From an uncultured Prevotellaceae bacterium (lineage in GTDB: Bacteria; Bacteroidota; Bacteroidia; Bacteroidales; Muribaculaceae): 64,000 bases of DNA. Made by a program: the position numbers and the translations under genes. Location of the stretch: positions 62,001-126,000 of the forward strand of contig ONMF01000001.1 of assembly GCA_900318865.1 (NCBI GenBank), read 5' to 3'. The notes below the pieces were generated by a model. The model did no database searches and was not told the DNA's origin. It saw only the letters and a list, made by a program, of their open reading frames with translations. How positions within the stretch are numbered: the stretch's first letter is position 1; each line of letters opens with the position of its first letter. Positions 9,315 to 18,587 of this stretch are shown here, one piece after another.

Positions 9315-9869
9315 ATGATTGCCGACTCAAAAAACGCAAGCTCCGACCTGCATTGGTTTGCCATGCGCGTCACTTATCGACGTGAGATGGCGGTAAAAGA
9401 TATGCTCGACGCAGAGCAAGTGGAATCGTTTGTGCCGATGCATAAAGTGGTGCGCCAGCAAGGTGGCCGCAAGCACTGGATGATGGAGCCCGTGGTGCAC
9501 AATCTGCTTTTTGTTCATTCCAGCAAGGAGTGGTTGCAACAGTTTAAAGCACGAGTGCCTCATCTGCAGTACATGACCATGCGTGATGGCGAAAAAACGG
9601 TTCCCATCGTGGTTCCCGAAGATCAGATGCAGCGTTTCATGGAAGTGTCGAAGACTTACGATGAACAACTTTTGTTTCTTGACCCTAATGGGCTGGATTT
9701 GGCCCGTGGCACACGCGTCAGAATTCACGGCGGGGTGTTTGACGGGATGGAAGGAATATTCATGAAAGTGGCCGGCAAGCGTAACCGCCGTGTGGTGATT
9801 GCCATTAAAAACGTCATTGCGGTGGCGCTGGCCTATGTGGCCCCCGATTTTATTGAAGTGTTAGAATGA
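9315..9869 (+). CDS. UpxY-family transcription antiterminator (NusG-like)
   Basis: A 184-aa NusG paralogue. The NGN domain covers about residues 10-110 (LHWFAMRVTYRREMAVKDML at its start, matching the W-[FY]-[AV]-x-R pattern) and a KOW motif sits near residue 130 (RGTRVRIHGGVFDGMEGIFM). Proteins of this type are encoded first in Bacteroides capsule operons and let RNA polymerase pass terminators in the long operon. Being the first gene of a capsule locus fits exactly. No UpxZ, the usual trans-inhibitor partner, follows. It overlaps the next gene by 4 nt. I prefer ATG 9315 over the TTG codons at 9309 and 9312. Confidence 0.88.
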   Translation: MIADSKNASSDLHWFAMRVTYRREMAVKDMLDAEQVESFVPMHKVVRQQGGRKHWMMEPVVHNLLFVHSSKEWLQQFKARVPHLQYMTMRDGEKTVPIVVPEDQMQRFMEVSKTYDEQLLFLDPNGLDLARGTRVRIHGGVFDGMEGIFMKVAGKRNRRVVIAIKNVIAVALAYVAPDFIEVLE

Positions 9870-10975
9870 GCTTGATACTGATAGCAGCATTTTTGCTGAG
9901 TGTTTTGATTACGTGGTTATTGATTCCGCGCATCATTCATTTTGCATTCAAGAAAGAACTGTTCGACAAACCCGACGAGCGTAAAATCCACCACGGTGCC
10001 GTGCCGCGGCTGGGTGGCCTCACCTTTTTCCCCGTGTCGATGTTTGCCATTGCCGTGCTGGTGTCGGTCATAACGCTGTTCGCGCCGTCGTCGTCAATGG
10101 CGTTTTGGAATTCCGGCGCATGGATTACCACCCATTGGGAGAAACTGGTGATGGCTTTTTGCGCGGCCATGATACTGTATGTGTTCGGAGTTGCTGACGA
10201 CCTGACTGGCGTGCGCTACCGCAATAAGTTCATTTCGCAGATTGTGGCCGGCCTGCTGATGTGCATGTCGGGGCTTTGGCTCGATAATCTGCACGGCATA
10301 GCCGGGCTGCATGAGTTGAATCAGTATTTGGGTTGGCCCATCACCATCTTTGCCGTTGTGTTTATAACCAACGCCATCAATTTCATCGATGGAATTGACG
10401 GCCTGGCTTCAGGCTTATGTTCGATAGGCCTTTTATACTACGGTACCTTGTTGGCAATCGGTGGAAAGGCCGGTTATTCGCTGCTGGCGTTTGCCGTGCT
10501 GGGTGCAGTTTTAGCATTCATGTGGTTCAACCTTCACGGCACAGCCGAAAAGAAGAACAAGATATTCATGGGCGACACCGGCTCGCTGTTTCTCGGGCTG
10601 TTGCTTTCCGGTTTAGGGGTGTCGCTTAATCGAGTGGCCGATGGCAACACGCTGGGCTGTAATGCCTTTGCCGTTGCGTTCGCACCGCTCATCGTGCCAT
10701 GCTTTGACGTGCTGCGCGTGGTGTTGCATCGCGTGCGCCACAAGAAAAGTCCATTCAAGCCCGATAAGAACCATCTTCATCACAAATTCATGGCGCTGGG
10801 TTTTACGCAACGCCAGGTGCTGATGATAATTCTGCTTATGTCGGTGGGAATGATCGTGTTTTCCAACTCCATGTCGATTGTGCTCGATGTGAATTTGCTC
10901 TTGATTGTCGATATGATTGTGTGGATGACGCTCAATTATCTGATATGTGGAAAAATCAAAAAACTAAAAAAATAA
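9866..10975 (+). CDS. WecA/TagO-type undecaprenyl-phosphate sugar-1-phosphate transferase
   Basis: Begins lipid-linked glycan synthesis by moving a HexNAc-1-phosphate (probably GlcNAc-1-P) from its UDP donor to undecaprenyl phosphate at the inner membrane. The 369-aa polytopic protein shows the catalytic Asp motifs GVADDLTGVRYRNK (about residue 110), NFIDGIDGLASGL (about 172) and FMGDTGSLFLGLLL (about 235), plus the cytoplasmic KNHLHHKFMALG motif (HxHH-like, about 310). The last motif separates WecA/TagO proteins from MraY. It overlaps upxY by 4 nt. Substrate is inferred from family and from WecB/WecC/WecG-like enzymes in the same locus. Confidence 0.92.
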   Translation: MSLILIAAFLLSVLITWLLIPRIIHFAFKKELFDKPDERKIHHGAVPRLGGLTFFPVSMFAIAVLVSVITLFAPSSSMAFWNSGAWITTHWEKLVMAFCAAMILYVFGVADDLTGVRYRNKFISQIVAGLLMCMSGLWLDNLHGIAGLHELNQYLGWPITIFAVVFITNAINFIDGIDGLASGLCSIGLLYYGTLLAIGGKAGYSLLAFAVLGAVLAFMWFNLHGTAEKKNKIFMGDTGSLFLGLLLSGLGVSLNRVADGNTLGCNAFAVAFAPLIVPCFDVLRVVLHRVRHKKSPFKPDKNHLHHKFMALGFTQRQVLMIILLMSVGMIVFSNSMSIVLDVNLLLIVDMIVWMTLNYLICGKIKKLKK

Positions 10976-10979
10976 TGAT

Positions 10980-11774
10980 ATGAAACTCAAACATCTGATG
11001 ACTGCAGCGCTTGCCGTGGTGCTGGTCACTTCCTGTTCAACGCCGAAAATCGGCTATTTTCAGGACGTAAAAGCCGGTGATGTACATTCGCTTGCAAACC
11101 CCGACTATGTAAAAATCAATCCGGGCGACAAATTGTCGATATTGGTGAGTAGCAAGAACCCGCAGCTGGCCTATTTATTCAACTTGCCCATTGTGGGCAA
11201 CTACGACGCATCCAGTTCGCATGCCAGTCTGAATAGTTCGCGTGTTGCCAACTATAAGGTTGACGCGGAGGGAAATATTGATTTCCCGGTGTTGGGCCGT
11301 CTGCACGTTGCCGGGCTCAATCGAAGTGAGATTGCGTTGTACATTAAAACCGAGCTTGTGAAGCAAGACTTGCTGAAGGACCCCATCGTTACGGTCGATT
11401 TCCTCGACTTGTATTTCTCGGTGATGGGCGAGGTGCATCGGCCTGGACGCTTTATCATCGACCATGACAAGGTGACCTTGCTCGATGCCCTGAGCCAGGC
11501 CGGTGACATGACGATTTTCGGTAAGCGCGACAATGTGCTGGTGATGCGCACCGAGAACAATGTGGAGAAAGCTTATCGGGTCGACCTGACCAACGCCGAG
11601 CAACTTTACTCCTCGCCGGCTTTCTATCTCAAGCAAAACGACATTGTGTACGTGGAACCCAATCCCCGCCGTGCACGTGAGTCGACAACCACCGGCAACG
11701 CTCTGCTCCAGCCCTCGCTGTGGATATCGGCCGCATCGTTGCTCACTACTATTATTGTGTTGATTGTTAAATGA
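10980..11774 (+). CDS. Wza-like polysaccharide export outer-membrane lipoprotein
   Basis: A 264-aa periplasmic/outer-membrane exporter subunit. A lipobox (LVTSC19) marks it as a lipoprotein. The Poly_export domain begins near residue 45 (INPGDKLSILVSSKNPQLAYLF), followed by a SLBB-type domain (VMGEVHRPGRF, about residue 155). The C-terminal segment ILLQPSLWISAASLLTTIIVLIVK is a transmembrane helix, a layout common in Bacteroidota Wza homologues. It stands directly before the Wzc-like kinase, its expected partner. Confidence 0.92.
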   Translation: MKLKHLMTAALAVVLVTSCSTPKIGYFQDVKAGDVHSLANPDYVKINPGDKLSILVSSKNPQLAYLFNLPIVGNYDASSSHASLNSSRVANYKVDAEGNIDFPVLGRLHVAGLNRSEIALYIKTELVKQDLLKDPIVTVDFLDLYFSVMGEVHRPGRFIIDHDKVTLLDALSQAGDMTIFGKRDNVLVMRTENNVEKAYRVDLTNAEQLYSSPAFYLKQNDIVYVEPNPRRARESTTTGNALLQPSLWISAASLLTTIIVLIVK

Positions 11775-11788
11775 CAAAGAAATAAAAA

Positions 11789-14224
11789 ATGGCAGAAGAA
11801 AAATACTCTACACAGATGAACGGTGACCAGTCCTCGTCCGACACGATGGACTTGCAATCACTACTTTATCTGTGCATGTCGAAGTGGTATTGGTTTTTGG
11901 TGTCGCTGGTGGTGGCTTTTGCACTGGCAGTGATATACATTTTGATTACCCCGCCCATCTATACGCGGCAAGCTTCGATGCTGATAAAAGATGAGAATTC
12001 CCACACTATTTCCAACGAGTTTGGTAAGTTCTCGGCCGTGGGCGGAATCTATGACAACACCAACTTGCACAATGAGATGATCACACTCAGGTCGCCTTCT
12101 TATGTGCAAGATGTGGTTAAGAACCTTCACCTCGACATCAACTATTCGACCGACGGCGTTTTTCATGAGAATGTGCTTTACGGTCGCAATTTGCCTGTGG
12201 CAGTGTCGCTGCCCGATGTGGGCCAGGAGGATTATGCAGCTTTTGTAATGACCGTTTTGCCCAAAGGGGTGGTGGAACTGAAAGAATTTGCGTGTTCGGC
12301 CAAACCCGGTATCGATCATACCAAAGTAGTGAAAGCCAAAGTGGGCAGTGTGGCACAAACGCCAATAGGGAAAGTGATGATTTCCCCCACCAACTATTAT
12401 GTGGAAGAACAGTCCGAACCCATCCAGGTAAAGAAGTATGGCATGACCGACGCTACCAATATGTATGTGGCAAAGCTTTCGGTTTCACTTAATGACGACC
12501 AGGCGTCGATTCTCGACATCAAGGTTGAAGACCTTTCGTGGCAGCGTGCCGAGGACGTTATCAATGGTCTGTACGACGTATACAATCAGAAGTGGATTGA
12601 GAACATCAACAAGCAGGCCATCAGCACTTCGCAATACATAGATGACGAACTGCGCCAGATTGAGAGTGAACTGGGCAACGTGGATGCCGACATCTCGGTT
12701 TATAAGAGCAACAACCTCGTCCCCAATGTGGATATGGCCACGTCAATCAATATGAACCGTGCTGAGGTCACAGGCAATCAGTTGATGGAGCTTGGCAACC
12801 AGTTGTACATGGCCAATTACATCAAGAATCAACTCACGAGCGACGGAGAAAAGTTCAGTCCTCTTCCTGCAAACTCGGGTATCAACAGCAGCTCGGTGTC
12901 ACAGCAAATTTTGGATTACAACCAAAAGGTGCTGCAACGAAACAGCCTGGTGGCCAACAGTAGCACGACGAATCCGCTGGTGGTTGATTTAGACCAAAAT
13001 CTCAAAGCGATGCGCCAGGCCATCATTGCCTCGCTCGACAATGTGATTGTCACGTTGAAAGACCGCATCGGCGACCTGAAGGGCAGGGAGTCGTTGACCA
13101 AACAGCAAATTGCCTCCAATCCCACGCAGGCCAAGTATCTACTCAGCGTGGAACGCCAGCAGAAGGTAAAGGAACAACTCTATATTTTCTTGCTTCAGAA
13201 GCGTGAAGAGAATCAGCTTTCAAAGGTGTTCACAGCCAATAACACCGAGATGCTCAGCCCGCCACTGGGACCAAAGACGCCCATCAAGCCCGTGAAGCTT
13301 AATATCATGATGATGGCGTTGCTGCTGGGACTGATTGTGCCCCTTGTGGGCGTGATTGTGGCTGATAACCTCGACACAGAAGTGCATTACCGTCGCGACC
13401 TTGACAACTTGTCGCTGCCATTCATTGGCGAGATACCTCTTTCCTACAAGAAGAGTAGCGGCCTGCTCCGCTTCTTCCAAAAGAGACATAAGGACGTGCG
13501 TGAGATTGTGGTGCAGGACAAGAGTGGCAATGTCATCAACGAGGCCTTCCGTGTGGTTCGCACCAACCTCGAGTTCATTTCGGGCAAGGATGGCCGTTGC
13601 AAGGTGATCATGTTCACATCGGCCAATCCCGGGTCGGGTAAGACCTTCGTTTCGATGAACCTTGCCACCAGTTTCTCTATCAAGGGCAAGAAGACGCTGG
13701 TCATCGACCTTGACCTGCGCAAGGCATCGCTCTCATCGTTTGTCAACTCTCCCGAACTCGGTGTGTCGAATTACTTGAGCGAGCGTGTGGATTCCATCGA
13801 CAGCGTTCTGGTGCGCGGTGCCATCAACCCCAATCTGGATGTTCTGCCCGTGGGAACCATTCCTCCAAATCCCACCGAGTTGCTGTTCAGCGAGCGCTTG
13901 AGCCAGTTGATAGATAAGATGAAAGAGCAGTACGACTACATCTTTATCGATTGCCCGCCGTTGGATATGGTGGCCGATGCATCGATTATCAATAAGCTGT
14001 GCGACCTCATGGTGTTTGTGATTCGCGCAGGTTTGTACGACAAGCGCATGCTGCCTGAACTTGAACGAAATTACCAGGAGAAGCGCTACAAGAACATGAC
14101 CGTGATTCTGAACGGCGTTTATGATGCGTCGAATGGCTATGGCTACCGTCGTTACGGCTATGGAGGTTACGGCTACGGCTACGGCTATGGCTATGGTTAT
14201 GGAGAAAAGAATAGTAAAGATTAA
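11789..14224 (+). CDS. Wzc-like polysaccharide co-polymerase and tyrosine autokinase
   Basis: An 811-aa inner-membrane protein that controls polysaccharide chain length and export. N-terminal Wzz domain with TM1 near residues 36-54, long periplasmic coiled-coil region with a GNVDA-type segment, TM2 near residues 505-527, then a cytoplasmic BY-kinase: Walker A SANPGSGKTF (about 612), Walker A' VIDLDLRKASLSS and Walker B YIFIDCPP. The last 30 residues are an extreme Tyr/Gly cluster of about ten tyrosines, the expected autophosphorylation tail. The tail is encoded by GGYTAY hexamer repeats. It follows the Wza-like gene after 14 nt. Confidence 0.95.
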   Translation: MAEEKYSTQMNGDQSSSDTMDLQSLLYLCMSKWYWFLVSLVVAFALAVIYILITPPIYTRQASMLIKDENSHTISNEFGKFSAVGGIYDNTNLHNEMITLRSPSYVQDVVKNLHLDINYSTDGVFHENVLYGRNLPVAVSLPDVGQEDYAAFVMTVLPKGVVELKEFACSAKPGIDHTKVVKAKVGSVAQTPIGKVMISPTNYYVEEQSEPIQVKKYGMTDATNMYVAKLSVSLNDDQASILDIKVEDLSWQRAEDVINGLYDVYNQKWIENINKQAISTSQYIDDELRQIESELGNVDADISVYKSNNLVPNVDMATSINMNRAEVTGNQLMELGNQLYMANYIKNQLTSDGEKFSPLPANSGINSSSVSQQILDYNQKVLQRNSLVANSSTTNPLVVDLDQNLKAMRQAIIASLDNVIVTLKDRIGDLKGRESLTKQQIASNPTQAKYLLSVERQQKVKEQLYIFLLQKREENQLSKVFTANNTEMLSPPLGPKTPIKPVKLNIMMMALLLGLIVPLVGVIVADNLDTEVHYRRDLDNLSLPFIGEIPLSYKKSSGLLRFFQKRHKDVREIVVQDKSGNVINEAFRVVRTNLEFISGKDGRCKVIMFTSANPGSGKTFVSMNLATSFSIKGKKTLVIDLDLRKASLSSFVNSPELGVSNYLSERVDSIDSVLVRGAINPNLDVLPVGTIPPNPTELLFSERLSQLIDKMKEQYDYIFIDCPPLDMVADASIINKLCDLMVFVIRAGLYDKRMLPELERNYQEKRYKNMTVILNGVYDASNGYGYRRYGYGGYGYGYGYGYGYGEKNSKD
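14134..14202 (+). repeat. GGYTAY hexanucleotide repeat coding the Wzc tyrosine tail
   Basis: In-frame repeats of GGC/GGT-TAT/TAC encode alternating Gly-Tyr; the densest array is 14167-14202. Repeat number could vary by slippage without shifting the frame, changing the number of phosphorylatable tyrosines. Confidence 0.7.
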
Positions 14225-14238
14225 ATTGTTTTGATAAG

Positions 14239-15444
14239 ATGAAAGCATGTTTTATGGGCTTAGGCTACATTGGCCTACCCACTGCAATTATAGCCGCCAA
14301 GCACGGCATAGAGATTTTGGGTGTGGATATCAATCCCAAGGTAGTGAAAATGACCAATGAGGGACGTCTCCACATTGTAGAGCCAGGCATGGAGGACTTA
14401 CTCCGTGAAGTGGTGGAGCAGGGTATGCTCAAAGCTTCGACCAAGCCGGAAGTGTGCGATGCCTATTTCATGGTGGTTCCCACACCATTCAAGGGGAACC
14501 ATGAGCCCGATGTGTCATATGTCGAGTCGGCGACTCGTTCGGTGATTCCCTTGCTCAAAGAGGGCGATTTATATGTGATTGAGTCGACCTCGCCTGTGGG
14601 AACTACCGAGAAGATGGCAGATATTATTTTTGCCGTGAGACCCGACTTGAAGGGGAAAATCCACATTGCCTATTGCCCCGAGCGCGTGCTGCCCGGTAAC
14701 GTCATCTACGAGCTGGTGCACAACGACCGGGTGATTGGCGGTCTCACTCCCGAAGCAACCGACAAAGCCATTGAATTCTATTCGCAATTTGTGACCGGAC
14801 AGCTTCACAAGACCAACAGTCGCACGGCCGAGATGTGCAAACTCACTGAGAATTCGAGCCGTGACGTTCAAATCGCTTTTGCCAACGAGTTGTCGATGGT
14901 GTGCGAGAAAGCCGGTATCAATGTGTGGCATCTTATTGAATTAGCCAACAAGCATCCGCGCGTTAACATTTTGCAGCCCGGTTGCGGAGTGGGGGGGCAC
15001 TGCATCGCAGTCGATCCCTATTTCATCACCGCCGCCTTCCCGCGCGAGGCTCAAATCATAGCCAAGGCGCGCGACATCAACAACTACAAGAGCGAGTGGT
15101 GCGTGGAGCGTGTGAAGAGTGCTATGTTCCGCTTTGAACTCGATAACAAGCGCCGGCCCAAAGTGGCGATGATGGGTCTTGCATTCAAGCCCAATATCGA
15201 TGATTTGCGCGAGTCGCCGGCCAAGCGTATTGTCACATCGGTGATGCAAAGCTTCAACAATGCCGACATCCTGGTGGTGGAGCCCAACATAAAAGAGCAC
15301 AATGTGTTCAAGCTCACCAATTACCAAGATGCCTACGAACAGGCCGACATCGTTGTTTTCCTCACAGCACACAACGAGTTCAAGACATTGCCATGGCGCG
15401 ATGACAAGGTAATCCTCGATTTCTGCGGCATATTTAAGAAATAA
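14239..15444 (+). CDS. wecC: UDP-N-acetyl-D-mannosamine dehydrogenase
   Basis: Oxidises UDP-ManNAc to UDP-ManNAcA with two NAD+ . The 401-aa protein has the N-terminal Rossmann loop (MGLGYIGLPTA, residues 6-16), the central dimerisation helix with KLTENSSRDVQIAFANEL, and the catalytic cysteine in PGCGVGGHCIAVDPYF (about residue 258). It matches WecC more closely than UDP-glucose dehydrogenases. The substrate is supplied by WecB, encoded 24 kb further on in the same locus, and the product probably serves the WecG/TagA-like transferase at 22722. Confidence 0.9.
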   Translation: MKACFMGLGYIGLPTAIIAAKHGIEILGVDINPKVVKMTNEGRLHIVEPGMEDLLREVVEQGMLKASTKPEVCDAYFMVVPTPFKGNHEPDVSYVESATRSVIPLLKEGDLYVIESTSPVGTTEKMADIIFAVRPDLKGKIHIAYCPERVLPGNVIYELVHNDRVIGGLTPEATDKAIEFYSQFVTGQLHKTNSRTAEMCKLTENSSRDVQIAFANELSMVCEKAGINVWHLIELANKHPRVNILQPGCGVGGHCIAVDPYFITAAFPREAQIIAKARDINNYKSEWCVERVKSAMFRFELDNKRRPKVAMMGLAFKPNIDDLRESPAKRIVTSVMQSFNNADILVVEPNIKEHNVFKLTNYQDAYEQADIVVFLTAHNEFKTLPWRDDKVILDFCGIFKK

Positions 15445-15460
15445 TCAGTTCGTGAGGGCG

Positions 15461-16627
15461 ATGTTTCTCAGTATTTTCGTTTATACAGCCACCGCACTGG
15501 TACTTTCCGCACTGGGGTGGCATGTGAGCAAGCGGGAATCTGAAGCGCGCCTTGCGGGACACAACAACACGTTGTCAATCCCATTTTATAGCTGGGAGAT
15601 TCTTTTGTCGGTCGTTGTGTTTGCCGCGGTTGCCGGACTGCGTTATCACACGGGCTACGACCATGAGATGTACCTGCGTGACTTCATCTCCATTCAGCAT
15701 GTGGGAGAAAGTCGTGATTACGAGTACGGCTATCTGTTATTGAATCATCTGGTGGCATGCACGGGCTTGCCTGCTGTAATCTTTTTTGCCCTGTGCGGTG
15801 CATTGCAGATAGGCTTCTTGTACTACGGGCTTCGTAAAAACAAGGAGTTGCTACCCTGGGTGGCATTGTATTTGATGCTCGGTCCCTGGTTTTTGTGGTG
15901 CATGAATTCGATGCGGCAGGCCATAGTGGCTTGTGTGTTCGTGTCACTGATTCCCATGCTTGTCAATCGCCGCTGGCTTCCCTATGTGGTGATCGTGCTG
16001 ACGTTGTCGATGATTCACAAGTCGGCGTTGTTGCTGTTGCTGGCCGTCGTGGTTGTTAAGGTGCCCGAGTCTTGGCTGGAAAACAAGCGATTGCTGTTGT
16101 TGATTCTGGGAATCTGCGTGTTGCTGGGGTTGTATCCGGTGTGGATGCGGTTTCTTGAAGGCCTTCAGTCGGTGCTGGATTATATGGGCCTTCACAATTA
16201 CATCCAGTTTCTCGACCCCATCATCAAGGGCGAATTTCGTCAGGTGTCATTCGGCCCCAGCCGCCTGAGCAATCTCTTGGTGGATGTGATCTTAATTTGG
16301 TATTATCCACAATTGTTGCGCCATTATGAAGGCGATAAGCTGCTTCCGCTGTGTTTTGCGATGGCCCTGGTGGGAATGTTCAGCTTCAACATTTTTGTGA
16401 ACACTTCGTTCTTTGTGTTGAGGCCGTTTGAATATTTCTTGTTTTTCGTATTGATAATGGTCGGGTATACGTTATCTTACTTGTATAAAACACGGAAGCA
16501 CTTGCCGCTGATCATTCTTTCGGCATTATGCTTCACCTATATATATATAGAAATTTTCAAGGCTGTCTACCGTCCCACCCGTGAGATGCTCCCCACGCTC
16601 TATCAGGTGGCTGTGGTCGGTGGATAG
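15461..16627 (+). CDS. EpsG-family membrane protein, candidate polysaccharide polymerase
   Basis: A polytopic protein of 388 aa with about ten hydrophobic segments. The EpsG signature appears near residues 50-75 (AGLRYHTGYDHEMYLRDF), with a later motif FNSMRQ-like (LWCMNSMRQAIVACVF, about residue 145). EpsG proteins are thought to act as Wzy-type polymerases, joining lipid-linked repeat units in the periplasm. GTG 15452 and ATG 15461 are both possible starts; I prefer the ATG. It lies in the capsule operon between wecC and the first GT2. Confidence 0.82.
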   Translation: MFLSIFVYTATALVLSALGWHVSKRESEARLAGHNNTLSIPFYSWEILLSVVVFAAVAGLRYHTGYDHEMYLRDFISIQHVGESRDYEYGYLLLNHLVACTGLPAVIFFALCGALQIGFLYYGLRKNKELLPWVALYLMLGPWFLWCMNSMRQAIVACVFVSLIPMLVNRRWLPYVVIVLTLSMIHKSALLLLLAVVVVKVPESWLENKRLLLLILGICVLLGLYPVWMRFLEGLQSVLDYMGLHNYIQFLDPIIKGEFRQVSFGPSRLSNLLVDVILIWYYPQLLRHYEGDKLLPLCFAMALVGMFSFNIFVNTSFFVLRPFEYFLFFVLIMVGYTLSYLYKTRKHLPLIILSALCFTYIYIEIFKAVYRPTREMLPTLYQVAVVGG

Positions 16628-16641
16628 ATGCATAGTGTAAA

Positions 16642-17619
16642 ATGTTAGTTTCGATAATCATCCCTGTCTATAATTCAGAGAAATACGTGGAGCGATGTGT
16701 CAAGTCGCTCTTTGAACAGAAGTATCAAGACATCGAGTTCATATTTGTCGACGATGGTTCCACCGACAACTCCATGAACATCTTGAATCGGCTTCTCGAT
16801 GAATACCCTGCCGTGAAAGAGCGGGTGGTCATTCTGTCGCATGCCGAGAACAAAGGATGCGCCATGGCACGCTTGGAAGGCATGAAACATGCCACCGGTG
16901 AATATTTGATACAAGTCGACAGTGATGACTATGTAACCCCTGATTATATTGAGAAACTGGTCACGTCGGCTCAAAAGTACGGTTCGGATGTGGTGGTGTG
17001 TGACTATTTCTATTTTCATGACAACCGCATCGACCGCAAGGTGCTGAACCCGTCGGCCGACCCGCATGAATTCCTGATTCAAGTGCTTACCGGAACCATT
17101 CACAATGGATTGTGGAACAAACTGGTGCGTCACAACATTTTCAAGGATCATGACATCTATCCCATTCCCGGCATCAATATGTACGATGACAAATCGGTTA
17201 TATTCCGGGTGATGTATTATGCGAAGAGAATCAGTTATGTGGGGCGTCCGCTTTATTATTACAATAAGTCGAACCCGCATTCCGTGTCGGCCCAGGACAA
17301 AATTACCGAGATAGTCCCCGCCGTGCGCTTTTCAAAGCTTGCCGATGAGTTTTTTGCCGAGCATACGGCCGACGAGCAAGTGCATGAGGCACTGAATCTG
17401 TTCAAGGTGAGTGCCACCGGCCTGCTGTTGCTTTATGGCTCAAGAGAGGACAAGAAGCGTTATTTGCCTGAATTGCGGCGACCCACGTTGCGCCAAGTGC
17501 TGAAACATCCCACCATTCCCTTCTACTATAAAATAGCGGTGCTGTTCTATGTGTTGCACATTCCGTTTGTGACCAGTGCGGCCCGCTATTTAATGCCGTT
17601 GTTCCGCAAGCATAGTTGA
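16642..17619 (+). CDS. Family 2 glycosyltransferase
   Basis: A 325-aa GT-A enzyme. The GT2 domain opens with SIIIPVYNSEKYVERC, contains the nucleotide-sugar Asp (FVDDGSTD, about residue 35-42) and the metal-binding QVDSDDY (about 92-98). The tail has two weakly hydrophobic helices but no clear transmembrane anchor. It is a paralogue of the next gene, with many identical blocks (GLWNKLVRH, DDKSVIFR, YYNKSN). Donor and acceptor sugars cannot be told. Confidence 0.92.
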   Translation: MLVSIIIPVYNSEKYVERCVKSLFEQKYQDIEFIFVDDGSTDNSMNILNRLLDEYPAVKERVVILSHAENKGCAMARLEGMKHATGEYLIQVDSDDYVTPDYIEKLVTSAQKYGSDVVVCDYFYFHDNRIDRKVLNPSADPHEFLIQVLTGTIHNGLWNKLVRHNIFKDHDIYPIPGINMYDDKSVIFRVMYYAKRISYVGRPLYYYNKSNPHSVSAQDKITEIVPAVRFSKLADEFFAEHTADEQVHEALNLFKVSATGLLLLYGSREDKKRYLPELRRPTLRQVLKHPTIPFYYKIAVLFYVLHIPFVTSAARYLMPLFRKHS

Positions 17620-18584
17620 TGATGTTGGTATCCATTGTCGTTCCCGTTTATAACGCCGAAGCATATATCGAGCGGTGTGCGCTGTCACTGCTGCGGCAAA
17701 GTTACGAGGAGCTTGAAATTATCTTTGTTGACGACTGCAGCACCGATGCCGGCCCGGAACTGCTGCGCAAAACCATTGCCCGCTTCCCTGAGCGCAATGT
17801 GAAGATATTGCGGCAGCCCAAGAACACCGGGAGTGCAATGGCTCGCCAGCGTGGTTTGGATGAAGCGAGTGGTGATTATGTCATTCAAGTGGATAGTGAC
17901 GACTGTGTAAAGGTTGATTACATAGAAAAACTCGTTGCTGTGGCACAAAAAAACAAAGCTGATATTGTGATTTGTGATTTCCAGTATGATTATGGAAACC
18001 GTCAAGTTCATTGTCATGTTAATCCCCCGACTGACTCTCATTCTCTATTGAACAAGGTGCTTGCCGGTAGTGTTCATAGCGGGTTGTGGAATAAGCTTGT
18101 GCACCGCAAAATTTTTGTGGAACACAACATCCGGTTTACCGAGGGACTGAACATGTTTGATGACAAATCAGTTTTCTATCGGATAGCTGACCAAGCAGAT
18201 CGAATTGCTTATTTGTCGGAACCACTTTACATTTACAATAAAACAAATGAAGGCTCTATCACTTCTCGCAAAAGGACAAGGGCAATTGAACCAGCGTTGA
18301 TGTTGATTGAGCAGATGGAAGATTATTTCAGCAAAAGAGATGCTTCAAAAGACGTGTGGCAAAGCATTGAGTATTTCAAGGTTAATGTGATGCGTCTCAT
18401 ATTGCTGTATAATCCCATTAAAGACGCGCAAAAAAAAGAAGAGAGTTTGGGCTCATTTTCGATACGCTCGGTGGTGACACATCCCACACTGAAATCAATA
18501 TATAAATTGATGCTGCTGAGTTACAAAGCCCATTTTTATCCTCTTGTCTCACTCTTGAGGAGACTAATCGTAAATAAAGTGTAG
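17619..18584 (+). CDS. Family 2 glycosyltransferase, tandem paralogue
   Basis: A roughly 321-aa GT2 enzyme arranged like its upstream neighbour: SIVVPVYNAEAYIERC, FVDDCSTD, QVDSDDC, GLWNKLVHRKIF, FDDKSVFYR, LYIYNKTN. The start ATG overlaps the preceding stop (TGATG), so the pair is probably translationally coupled. From about 17.9 kb the codon use is more AT-rich than in the upstream copy, so divergence or separate acquisition followed by mosaic assembly is possible. Confidence 0.92.
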   Translation: MMLVSIVVPVYNAEAYIERCALSLLRQSYEELEIIFVDDCSTDAGPELLRKTIARFPERNVKILRQPKNTGSAMARQRGLDEASGDYVIQVDSDDCVKVDYIEKLVAVAQKNKADIVICDFQYDYGNRQVHCHVNPPTDSHSLLNKVLAGSVHSGLWNKLVHRKIFVEHNIRFTEGLNMFDDKSVFYRIADQADRIAYLSEPLYIYNKTNEGSITSRKRTRAIEPALMLIEQMEDYFSKRDASKDVWQSIEYFKVNVMRLILLYNPIKDAQKKEESLGSFSIRSVVTHPTLKSIYKLMLLSYKAHFYPLVSLLRRLIVNKV

Positions 18585-18587
18585 CAT

